This document shows, piece by piece, positions 26,987 through 34,594 of a DNA stretch of 64,000 bases (position 1 is the first letter of the stretch; every line of letters begins with the position of its first letter). The translations under genes and the position numbers were made by a program. Origin of the DNA: Thermohalobaculum sp039805905 (GTDB taxonomy: Bacteria > Pseudomonadota > Alphaproteobacteria > Rhodobacterales > Rhodobacteraceae). The stretch is from the NCBI GenBank assembly GCA_039805905.1, contig JBDIVM010000004.1:62001-126000 (forward strand). The letters run 5' to 3'. The notes under the pieces were generated by a model. It was not told the origin of the DNA and ran no database searches. It saw only the letters and a list, made by a program, of their open reading frames with translations.

Positions 26987-28579
26987 TCAGGGCGCGATGA
27001 ACCGTTCCAGCACGTTCCGTGTCACCCGCGCGGTCATCGGCTCGTCCGCGATCAGCCCGGCGACCCAGTTGCAACTCGCCGCGTTCAGCACCTCGCCCCG
27101 GCCGCGCCGGTAGTGCCCGATCATGCCGGCGCCGCGGGTGACCTGGTCCAGCGTCCCGGGCGTGACCGCGCCGTGCAGCTCGCGGGCCACGGCCTTCGCG
27201 TCGTCGAGGCCGATGAAGGGCTCGGGATCGTCGCTGGTCTCGGCCGTGGTGGCGGGCGCCATCGCCAGGATCTCGAGGCCCGGCGTGTCGGCCGGGTATG
27301 GCAGCCCGCCGCGGATCTCGTACTCGACCCCGTCGACCTCGTAGCCGAACACCCTTGCCGAGGCGCCCAGCACGTCGCCATAGCCGAGCCCGGTGCCGGC
27401 AAACGCCCAGTGCTCCGGCCGGTAGACGGTGAAGCCGCCCGAGCCGCGGGCGACGCAGCCGGACCAGCCGGCATAGATGCCGCGCGCCCCGCTCAGCCCC
27501 ATGGTCGCCGCCGCCGGCCGGCCGATCTGGGCCGAATCCCAGACCGTGGTGATCCGGTCGGTGTCCCGCAGCGGATCCTCGGCGCGGGCGCGGTACTTGT
27601 AGCAGACCTGCCGGCGGCCACCGTCCTCGAGCCGGATCTGCCAGTAGTAGTTGCCGGCGAAGCGCGCGAGCCGGCCCCCGGCATCGAGCCAGGAGTCGAG
27701 CGCATCGCGCATCTCCCAGGACCAGTACTCGTCATGGCCGACGATGACCGCCGCCCGGTAGCGGTCCAGCACCTCGGGCGCGAGCTGAAGCTCGTGCTGG
27801 CTCGCCACATCCACCGCGAGGCCCTGCCGGGCGCACCAGTTCAGGAACGGTCGCTCATAGCTCGCCCAGCCGGCAGAGGCGTATTTCTTCGAGTGTCCCG
27901 TCGCCAGCGCCCAGCGCATGTGCGGGTAGGCGGGCGGCTCGCCCGGCGGGGGCGGATCGCAGGCGATCCGCGGCGCGTCCGCGGGCAGCTCGGCGAAGCC
28001 GCGGGACCAGGGGCGCTGGGTGCTGAGGACAGGCGAGAAGTCGCGGCCCTCCGGCCCGGTGATGCCCTCGTAATGGTTCGAGCCGCCCCACTCGTTGTAG
28101 GCGGTCCAGGTGCCGGTACAGGCGACCAGGAGCAGCGGTGCCGCCGCGTCGGGGCGCGCCCGGATCAGCACCGGATGGGCGTGCCGCGCCGGGCCGTTGG
28201 GGCGTGTGCCCTCGAGGATCACGAGATAGCCGTCCGAGGGCCAGTCCTGCGGCACCGTCAGCGCCAGCGCCACCGGCCAGCCGCAGCCCCTGACCGCACA
28301 GTCCGCGGGCGCGGGGTGGTAGGCGCCCCTGAGCTCGCCGCTCTGCCAGACCGTGTCCGTGCCGGTTCCGTCGCGCCGGATTGTCACCCGGTAGGAGGGG
28401 CAGGTGGTCGAGACGTGGAGCTCCATCACCTCGCCGGGTTCGTAGGAAAAGCGCGAGGTGTAGGCCCAGATCTGCGGCTCCGCCGGGTCGGTGCTCTGCT
28501 GCTCCCAGTAGTGGTGGCGCACCGGGTCGGTTCCCTCGCCGTCGCGGGCGTGGAAGAACCCCCTCAGCCGCTCAGGCAT
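26987..28579 (-). CDS. N,N-dimethylformamidase beta-subunit-like protein, orphan
   Basis: A 530-residue protein resembling the large subunit of N,N-dimethylformamidase. Residues 30–140 form a beta-sandwich domain (SRFSYEPGEVMELHVSTTCPSY), followed by a Rossmann-like C-terminal domain containing CTGTWTAYNEWGGSNHYEG and a VIVGHDEYWSWEMRDAL block. The studied enzyme is an iron protein that needs a small alpha subunit. No gene for one is adjacent, so this protein may act alone or on a different amide. Its start region overlaps the stop of the upstream PaiB-like gene by 8 bases, which suggests coupled translation. Confidence 0.78.
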   Translation of the reverse strand: MPERLRGFFHARDGEGTDPVRHHYWEQQSTDPAEPQIWAYTSRFSYEPGEVMELHVSTTCPSYRVTIRRDGTGTDTVWQSGELRGAYHPAPADCAVRGCGWPVALALTVPQDWPSDGYLVILEGTRPNGPARHAHPVLIRARPDAAAPLLLVACTGTWTAYNEWGGSNHYEGITGPEGRDFSPVLSTQRPWSRGFAELPADAPRIACDPPPPGEPPAYPHMRWALATGHSKKYASAGWASYERPFLNWCARQGLAVDVASQHELQLAPEVLDRYRAAVIVGHDEYWSWEMRDALDSWLDAGGRLARFAGNYYWQIRLEDGGRRQVCYKYRARAEDPLRDTDRITTVWDSAQIGRPAAATMGLSGARGIYAGWSGCVARGSGGFTVYRPEHWAFAGTGLGYGDVLGASARVFGYEVDGVEYEIRGGLPYPADTPGLEILAMAPATTAETSDDPEPFIGLDDAKAVARELHGAVTPGTLDQVTRGAGMIGHYRRGRGEVLNAASCNWVAGLIADEPMTARVTRNVLERFIAP

Positions 28580-29195
28580 CCGCCGCCCCGCGCATCAGCG
28601 CCGCCAGTGCGGCGGTCTCGGTGCCGGGCGTGCCACCAGCCTCCAGCGCCGCGGCGGCGTTGATCCTGAGCGAGGCGCCCCGGTTCTGGCCGAGCTTGAA
28701 GGTGCTGTCGACGGTCTCGACCGCGAAGGCGACCGGCACGATCTGGCGCATCATCCTGGCCAGGAGGTCGGGCGTGACCTTGTCGGTCTTCCAGGGCTTC
28801 TTCGGGGCGAGCCGCTCCTCGAAGTTCGCCGAGAGGCGATCGAGATGGGCGCGCAGCTCCGCGTCCGGCAGCAGTCGCAGCGCGCCCCTCAGATGCACCG
28901 CCACATAGTTCCAGGTCGGCACCCTGTCGTCCTCGCCGTACCAGTCGGGCGAGATGTAGGCGTCCGGCCCCGAGACAATCATCAGCGCGGGCTTCGGCCC
29001 GTCGCGCAGGTGCTGCGCCAGAGGGTTCGAGCGCACCAGATGCGCGGCGAGCGTGTGGCCCTCCATCACGAAGGGAACATGGGCCGCCAGCACGCCCTCC
29101 GGCCCGGCGGCGGTCATCACGCCGAAGCCGCGGGCGCGGGCGAAGTCGAGCGCACGCGCCTCGGGCTCCTTCCGGAAGGCGGGGTTCGGATGCAT
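28572..29195 (-). CDS. PaiB-like FMN-binding protein
   Basis: A 207-residue protein of the PaiB / FMN-binding split-barrel family, once called negative transcriptional regulators. It shows the family opening HPNPAFRK and the AAHVPF, AHLVRSNP and GPDAYISPDWY segments. Members bind flavin; a regulatory role is known in Bacillus (PaiB) but cannot be assumed. It overlaps the DMFase-like gene by 8 bases and follows the methyltransferase gene by 13. Confidence 0.86.
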   Translation of the reverse strand: MHPNPAFRKEPEARALDFARARGFGVMTAAGPEGVLAAHVPFVMEGHTLAAHLVRSNPLAQHLRDGPKPALMIVSGPDAYISPDWYGEDDRVPTWNYVAVHLRGALRLLPDAELRAHLDRLSANFEERLAPKKPWKTDKVTPDLLARMMRQIVPVAFAVETVDSTFKLGQNRGASLRINAAAALEAGGTPGTETAALAALMRGAADA

Positions 29196-29208
29196 TCGGC
29201 GGGCCTCC

Positions 29209-29979
29209 TCAGGTGGCGATGGCGGTGGTCAGGATTGGCACCGACGAGAAGAAGAACTCGCCTTCCACCTCGGCCGCGTCAAGGGCCGCGAGCCATTCCG
29301 CCGCGCGTTCGCGGGGTACGCCCTGCGCGGCGGCATAGGCCGCCATCAGCCGGGCGATCCAGTAGGCGAAGGTGTTCTCGTGCAGGTTCGGGTTCACCAC
29401 CGGCACCGGCAGGGTGCGGATGCTGGCGAAGCCGCTCCGGGCCAGCATCGGCGGCAGCCGGGCGGGCAGGTTGGGCCAGGCCGCATGCCCGTCCCAGGCA
29501 CCGGCGATCTCGGCGGTCAGCCCGACCGCGGGACCGTGCCAGAAGGCCGAGTCCCAGTTGGTGGCCAGGCACAGGAACCGCCCGCCGGGCTTCAGCACCC
29601 GGCGCAGCTCGGCCAGCGCGCCGGGCGCGTCCTCGATGTATTCGACCACCTGCACGGCGACGGCGGCATCGAACACGCTGTCTGGGTAGCCCAGCTTGCG
29701 GATGTCGCAGACCATCGGCTTGACCGCCGGCACGCCGGCGCATTCCCGCGTCGCGGCGGCGATCTGGTCGGGCGAGATGTCCACCCCGGCGGCAAGCCCG
29801 TGCGGCCCCAGCGCCAGCCCGATGTCGCGCAACAGGAGGCCCGCGCCGCAGCCGACCTCGAGCACCCGCTCGCCGCGCCGCGGGTTCAGCTCCTGCAGCA
29901 CCGCATGCCGCCGCGCCGCCATCTCCTGGCAGGCGGCCAGCCGCTGCTGGACGGAAGCGATCTCGCCGGTGAAGTCCAT
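29209..29979 (-). CDS. Class I SAM-dependent methyltransferase
   Basis: A 256-residue methyltransferase of the UbiE/Methyltransf_11 type. The SAM-binding motif EVGCGAGLLLRDIG is near residue 38, GVDIS marks the end of strand beta-2, and FDAAVAVQVVEYIED is motif II. The substrate is unknown. It heads a three-gene unit with the PaiB-like and DMFase-like genes (gaps of 13 and -8 bases), so it may modify a related small molecule. Confidence 0.82.
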   Translation of the reverse strand: MDFTGEIASVQQRLAACQEMAARRHAVLQELNPRRGERVLEVGCGAGLLLRDIGLALGPHGLAAGVDISPDQIAAATRECAGVPAVKPMVCDIRKLGYPDSVFDAAVAVQVVEYIEDAPGALAELRRVLKPGGRFLCLATNWDSAFWHGPAVGLTAEIAGAWDGHAAWPNLPARLPPMLARSGFASIRTLPVPVVNPNLHENTFAYWIARLMAAYAAAQGVPRERAAEWLAALDAAEVEGEFFFSSVPILTTAIAT

Positions 29980-30012
29980 GGCCGCGGTTATAGCGGGCCG
30001 CCGCGCCGACAG

Positions 30013-31505
30013 CTACCCGCGGCGTGCCGCCCCCGGGCTTCGGGCCCAGAGCTTCGGCACGGCCACCGCCGGAGCCTCGGCCGCGTGACGGGCATAGACC
30101 CCGGCATAGCGGGCGAGATCGAGCAGCGCATAGGTGAGCCAGATGCCGTCCCCGGCATCCTCGATCCCCCGCGCGATCACCGCCTCGGCCTTGCGGGTCT
30201 CCGCGGCCCTGCGCCCGGCTGGTCGCCTGGCCTCCGCCGCCGCTGCCGCAGGCCCGCGGCCGTCCAGGAGTCCGTCGCGGGCCAGAGGTCGATGGCGGCA
30301 TACTCCTTCAGCAGCGCTCCATCCGGCCCGAAAAGGCGCGCGCCGATGATCCACGCCAGGATGAACACGGTGTCGCCCTCCTGCTGCAGCGCCTGGGGCT
30401 CGACTGTGAACACGGCCCGCAATGCGGCCCCATCCGGGTACCGCGCGGCGGCGAGCCACAGCCGCTCGGCATCGGCCGGCGCCATCGCGAGCGGCGGGAT
30501 CGCGGGCACGCGGTCCACTGCCATCCGGTAGACGGGGCTCTGCTCCGGGCTCCACTGATAGAGGGCCTCGGGCGCGGGCGCGGCGCCCTCGGACCAGAGC
30601 GTCGGCACGCTCTCCATCACCTCGCGCGCGCCGAGCGGGGACAGCCGAAGCTTGTCCTCCGGACTGTAGATGCCGTAGCCGAGAATCGGCCCGTCCGGCC
30701 CGCCCTGGTCATCCGGCAGGCGGATGTGCCCGTCGGCGTAGACCAGGCTCGCGAGCGCGGTGTCGATCGCGAACGTCACCGTCGGCGGAGACTCCGACAG
30801 CCGGGCATGGAGCCGGTCGCGGAACGCGGGCCAGAGCTCGGCGGCGGCGAAGTCCGGCACGCGGCCGTCAATCTCGGCGGGCTCGAACATCGCCCACCCG
30901 CCCCTGCCGGGCTGCCCGCCCGCCTGTTCGACGGCGATCTGCGCCGCCGCAATGCGCACATAGTCCCGCTCGCTGGCGAAGTCGGGATCGAGGCGCAGCG
31001 CGAGCATGTGCAGATCCACGGCGACGGGCGCAAGAACCGTCGTCACTGCGGGCTGTTCGATCCCGCTGGGCGCGACATCGCGCCGGACCTCGGTTTCGGC
31101 ATTGTCCCTGTAGGACCCGTTCTGTTGCTGCCAGGCGGTGGCCACGGCGGCATAGCTGTCCTTGTCGAGCCATCCGGTCGCCGGCAGCCCGCGGTCGCGC
31201 TGGAAGGCGGCAAGGGCCGCGACCGTGCGCCGGCCAGCCACCCCGTCGGCCGGGCCCGGGCTGTAGCCGAGGCCGGCAAGCTGCTGCTGGACCTGCCGGA
31301 CCTCGCCGCGCGTGAGGTCGGTTGCCTGCGGCGCCCAAGGTTGTGAACGCTGGGGTGCCGGCTGGGGGACGGGCTGGGGCGCGGGCTGGGTCAGGATCTG
31401 CAGGCGGCGCCCGAATTCGAGAATGTCGTTCAGATCGACCTGCGCCGAGGCCCCTGAATGGGAAAGCAAAAGACCGACGCCGAGAAGGAATGCTGCCGAT
31501 CGCAT
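30013..31505 (-). pseudogene. Peptidoglycan-binding protein gene with an apparent frameshift
   Basis: An exported protein whose 3' end is split between two frames. From ATG 31505 it has a signal peptide (1–22), a Pro/Gln linker, a peptidoglycan_binding_1 domain (about 58–120, LTRGEVRQVQQQLAGLGY), and a long unassigned domain. Near 30244–30258 the frame turns into Arg-rich nonsense and stops at 30177. In the -1 frame a sensible sequence continues (EAVIARGIEDAGDGIWLTYALLDLARYAGVYAR) to a TAG at 30013. One missing base in a CGG-rich run would restore a single protein of about 497 residues. It could be a real lesion, a programmed shift or a sequencing error. The range spans both parts. Confidence 0.72.
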
Positions 31506-31714
31506 CGCCGGGAATCCTCTGCGAAGCTCGCCCCGCCAAACCAGATCGCCCGGCCCGCGACAACGGGCCAAGCGCGAACTCCCCCCTGCGACTGCGGCCC
31601 GAGGATAGCTTCCGGAGGTGCCGCCGGGCAATCACGATTCGCTGATCGGCCGTCCCCGCTCCCGCGACCGATCCGCGCGTTGTCACCGCCTGCCGGTATC
31701 CGCATAGTCGGGCG
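31506..31714. promoter_or_regulatory. Divergent upstream region, PG-binding gene and Na/Pi gene
   Basis: A 209-base gap between two divergent starts. AGAGGA precedes the minus-strand ATG. I see no clear promoter boxes or repeats. Confidence 0.3.
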
Positions 31715-33346
31715 ATGACCTCCGGACTCCTCCAGTCCCTCGGCGGCATCGGCCTGTTCCTGGTCGGCATGACCCTGCTGACCGAGGGGCTGCGCGGACT
31801 TGCCGGACAGAGCCTGCGCGCGGCGCTGGCCCGGTTCACCCGGACGCCGTTCAGCGGGGCGGTGGCGGGTGCGCTGACGACGGCCGTGATCCAGTCCTCG
31901 AGCGCCACGACGGTGACCGCCGTCGGGTTCGTCGGCGCGGGGCTGATGACGTTTCCGCAGGCGCTCGGCGTGATCTTCGGTGCCAATGTCGGCACGACCA
32001 TCACCGGCTGGCTCGTGGCGATCCTGGGCTTCAGACTCCAGCTTGGCCAGGTCGCGATGCCCCTGGTGCTGCTCGGCGCGCTTTGCCGGCTGTTCGGCGA
32101 CGGGCGGCTGACCGGACTGGGCACGGCGCTCGCCGGGTTCGGGCTGCTGTTTTTCGGGATCGATGCGATGCAGGCCGGGATGGCCGGTCTCGAAGGCCTG
32201 GTGGCGCCCGAAGACTTCCCCGATGACAGCTTGTCGGGGCGGCTGGAGCTGGTCCTCGCCGGCGTCCTGATCACGCTCGTCACCCAGTCGTCCAGCGCCG
32301 GCGTCGCGACCGCGCTGGTCGCGCTCGGCTCCGGCACGATCAGTTTCCCGCAGGCAGCCGCGATGGTGATCGGCATGGACATCGGCACCACCTTCACGGC
32401 CGCGCTCGCGACGATCGGCGGCTCGACGGCCACGCGCCGCACCGGGCTTTCGCATGTGATCTACAACCTGCTGACCGGAGCAATGGCGTTCCTGCTGCTC
32501 GGCTCCTATGCCGCGCTGATGGCGCCGGTGACCGAGGCTGGCGACTGCCAGATTGCGCTGGTCGTCTTCCATTCCGGCTTCAACCTGCTGGGGGTGATGC
32601 TGGTCCTGCCCTTCACGGGACCATTCGCCCGGCTGGTCACCATGCTGGTGCGCGAGCGCGGCCCGCATCTGACCCGCCATCTCGGGTCGGCGATCCCGCG
32701 CGACCCGGACGCTGCGACCGATGCGGTTGCGGCGACGGTCGAGGAGCTTGCGCGTGCGGAGTTCGCCGCCCTGGCTCGCCTGCTCGGCCACGCCGAGCCC
32801 CGTCGCGCCGAGCCCCGTCGCGCCGACCGCACCGACCTGCGCGCGATCTCGGAAGCTCTGGCCGCAACCCGCAGCTTCATCGACCAGATTACACCCGGCG
32901 CACCGGACAGTCCGCGGGCCCATCGCATCGCCGCGGCCCTGCACATGCTCGACCATCTCGGGCGGCTCTATTTCCGCTGCAGACAGACACAGCGGCTGGC
33001 GGCGCTGGGGAGCGACCACCGGCTGCGGCGCCTCCGCGCCCTGCTGCGCGGCCTTGCGGGAGAGGCGGCGGTGACCGCCGATGCGGCTCGATCGGAGGCA
33101 CGCCTGAACCGGCTGCGCCGGATCCTGCGGGCGCAGCGCCGCGTCTATCGCGAGCGCACGATCCTGATGGCGTCAAGCGGGCGGCTGACGGATGCCGCGG
33201 CACTCCCCCGCCTCGATGCGGTGCGCTGGCTGCACCGGGTCGGCTATCACCTCTGGCGCATCCAGCACCATATGAACCGGATGCGCGGGGCGGCGGCGCC
33301 TGCCTCCCCGCGCCGCGAGGCGGCGGTGGAGGTGCTGGAGGACTGA
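31715..33346 (+). CDS. Na+/phosphate cotransporter (NptA/PNaS family) with PhoU-like tail
   Basis: A 543-residue transporter. The N-terminal 310 residues form two inverted membrane repeats, each carrying the signature Q-S-S-S (AVIQSSSATT and VTQSSSAGVA), which form the sodium/phosphate site. The C-terminal 230 residues are an Arg-rich helical PhoU-like domain. A 15-bp direct repeat at 32791–32820 encodes AEPRR twice in the linker between the two halves. No pst or phoB genes are near, though a PstS-like protein is encoded 11 kb upstream. Confidence 0.88.
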   Translation: MTSGLLQSLGGIGLFLVGMTLLTEGLRGLAGQSLRAALARFTRTPFSGAVAGALTTAVIQSSSATTVTAVGFVGAGLMTFPQALGVIFGANVGTTITGWLVAILGFRLQLGQVAMPLVLLGALCRLFGDGRLTGLGTALAGFGLLFFGIDAMQAGMAGLEGLVAPEDFPDDSLSGRLELVLAGVLITLVTQSSSAGVATALVALGSGTISFPQAAAMVIGMDIGTTFTAALATIGGSTATRRTGLSHVIYNLLTGAMAFLLLGSYAALMAPVTEAGDCQIALVVFHSGFNLLGVMLVLPFTGPFARLVTMLVRERGPHLTRHLGSAIPRDPDAATDAVAATVEELARAEFAALARLLGHAEPRRAEPRRADRTDLRAISEALAATRSFIDQITPGAPDSPRAHRIAAALHMLDHLGRLYFRCRQTQRLAALGSDHRLRRLRALLRGLAGEAAVTADAARSEARLNRLRRILRAQRRVYRERTILMASSGRLTDAAALPRLDAVRWLHRVGYHLWRIQHHMNRMRGAAAPASPRREAAVEVLED

Positions 33347-33452
33347 GCCGGCCTCGGCCGTCGACGGCCCGCGCGGCCCGGCACATGAGGGCAGCGAGGT
33401 CGTTTCCGGCCCCGCTCCCACTCAATCCCGACGCGGCAGGCCGGCAGCGCCG

Positions 33453-34262
33453 TCAGGCGTTGCCATTGCCATTCTCGCTACCGTTTCCGTTGCCGCCGCC
33501 ATTCCCGCCGGCGCCGCCGCCATTGCCGGGATTGCCGGGATCGGAGTTGCCGCTGCCGTTGTCGGACGGGTCACTGTTCTCGTCGCCATTGCCGTGGCCG
33601 TTGTTGTCGTGCCCGCCGTTGCCGCCGTTGCCGCCGCCGTTGCCGCCATTGCCGCCGCCAGTGCCACCGCTGCCGCCGTCACCGCCGCCAGTGCCACCGC
33701 TGTCGCCGTCACCGCCGCCAGTGCCACCGCTGTCGCCGTCACCGCCGCCAGTGCCACCGCTGTCGCCGTCACCGCCGCCAGTGCCACCGCTGCCGCCGTC
33801 ACCGCCACCAGTGCCACCGCTGCCGCCGTCACCGCCGGTGTCGCCGCCGTTGCCGCCATCGCCACCGTTTCCGCCGCCGCTGCCGCCGCCAGTGCCGCTT
33901 CCTCCGGCGTCGTTGCTGGCAACGTCGCCGTCTTGCCCGCGGTCGCCAGGGCCATCGGGCGTCCCGCCGGAAACCGAGCCGGCCGGTCGCTTGAGGAGAC
34001 AGGCCAGATCCCATTCGAGGCACTGATCCTCGGCCATGCTTGCCGGATGACCGCCATCTGCGGCCAGCGCCGTCCGGTCATCGGAGAGGCCACGGCTCAG
34101 ATAGGTGCATGAAGCCAGGGCACCCACCGCACAGGAGACAAGGAGCAGGCGAAGGCCACTTTCCAGTCCCCGTCGGGCCCGATGCCGATCTGGAATTCCG
34201 GGCAATCCCCGGTTTTCTGAGCCAACTGTCACGCGACGCGTCGCCGAGTACCGAATACGCAT
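33453..34262 (-). CDS. Gly-rich repeat lipoprotein, unknown function
   Basis: A 269-residue predicted lipoprotein. An N-terminal stretch of about 30 basic residues leads into a hydrophobic core (LRLLLVSCAVGALASC) with a lipobox-like ALASC. A short ordered part (about 65–110, two Cys in CLEWDLAC) follows. The remaining 150 residues are nearly all Gly, Asp, Asn, Ser and Thr, built on a decapeptide GGTGGGDGDS-type repeat. The tail is rich in Asn and Asp and may bind calcium or be a flexible surface brush. ATG 34262 follows GAGGGTG. A GTG 18 bases upstream is an alternative start. Confidence 0.6.
   Translation of the reverse strand: MRIRYSATRRVTVGSENRGLPGIPDRHRARRGLESGLRLLLVSCAVGALASCTYLSRGLSDDRTALAADGGHPASMAEDQCLEWDLACLLKRPAGSVSGGTPDGPGDRGQDGDVASNDAGGSGTGGGSGGGNGGDGGNGGDTGGDGGSGGTGGGDGGSGGTGGGDGDSGGTGGGDGDSGGTGGGDGDSGGTGGGDGGSGGTGGGNGGNGGGNGGNGGHDNNGHGNGDENSDPSDNGSGNSDPGNPGNGGGAGGNGGGNGNGSENGNGNA
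33661..33840. repeat. 30-bp tandem repeat, six copies, inside the Gly-rich lipoprotein gene
   Basis: Six near-identical 30-base units start at 33661, 33691, 33721, 33751, 33781 and 33811 (the last degenerates at its end). Copies differ mainly at CTG(T/C)CG, exchanging Asp and Gly codons. Being a multiple of three, copy number can change without shifting frame, as in other repeat-bearing surface proteins. Confidence 0.93.
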
Positions 34263-34594
34263 GCTGTCACCCTCACACACAACCCGAATTACACTTCCCT
34301 GGCTCCAACAACACCTCTGGTTGAAGAATCTTTCCTAAAATTGTTCGGAAGATCGTTCCAAGTCTTCAAATGAAACCCATTCGGGTACACGGCCATGACG
34401 TGACGTGCGGAAGTTCGATGATCTGAAAGGCTTTCCCGCCGCAGGACGCCGGGAGGTATGCAACCTCTGGCCGGGATGGTGGCTGGGTCCTTCGGTGCCG
34501 CGTTCCGGCACCCTTGCCGGCGCCCTCCGTGCCCGCTCCGCCCGGGCGCGCGCCGGGCGGACGGTCCGGGCAGGCTGCGGCCGGTCGCGCTCGG
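34263..34594. promoter_or_regulatory. Gene-free stretch between lipoprotein gene and FdsB-like gene
   Basis: The part 34300–34400 is clearly AT-richer and is the likely promoter region of the lipoprotein gene, which reads leftward from here. A CCGCCCGG/CCGGGCGG hairpin at 34538–34560 lies 35 bases past the FdsB-like stop and could end its message, though no T-run follows. I see no gene here. Confidence 0.45.

Noticed and set aside
33661..33840. CRISPR array
   Set aside because: The units abut with no spacers and encode a Gly-rich peptide, so this is an in-gene tandem repeat.
33385..34026. A Pro/Ser-rich plus-strand frame across the 30-bp repeat
   Set aside because: The repeat reads as PPSPPPVPPL on this strand, but there is no signal peptide, no anchored start and no ordered part. 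The minus strand has a signal, a lipobox and a ribosome site.
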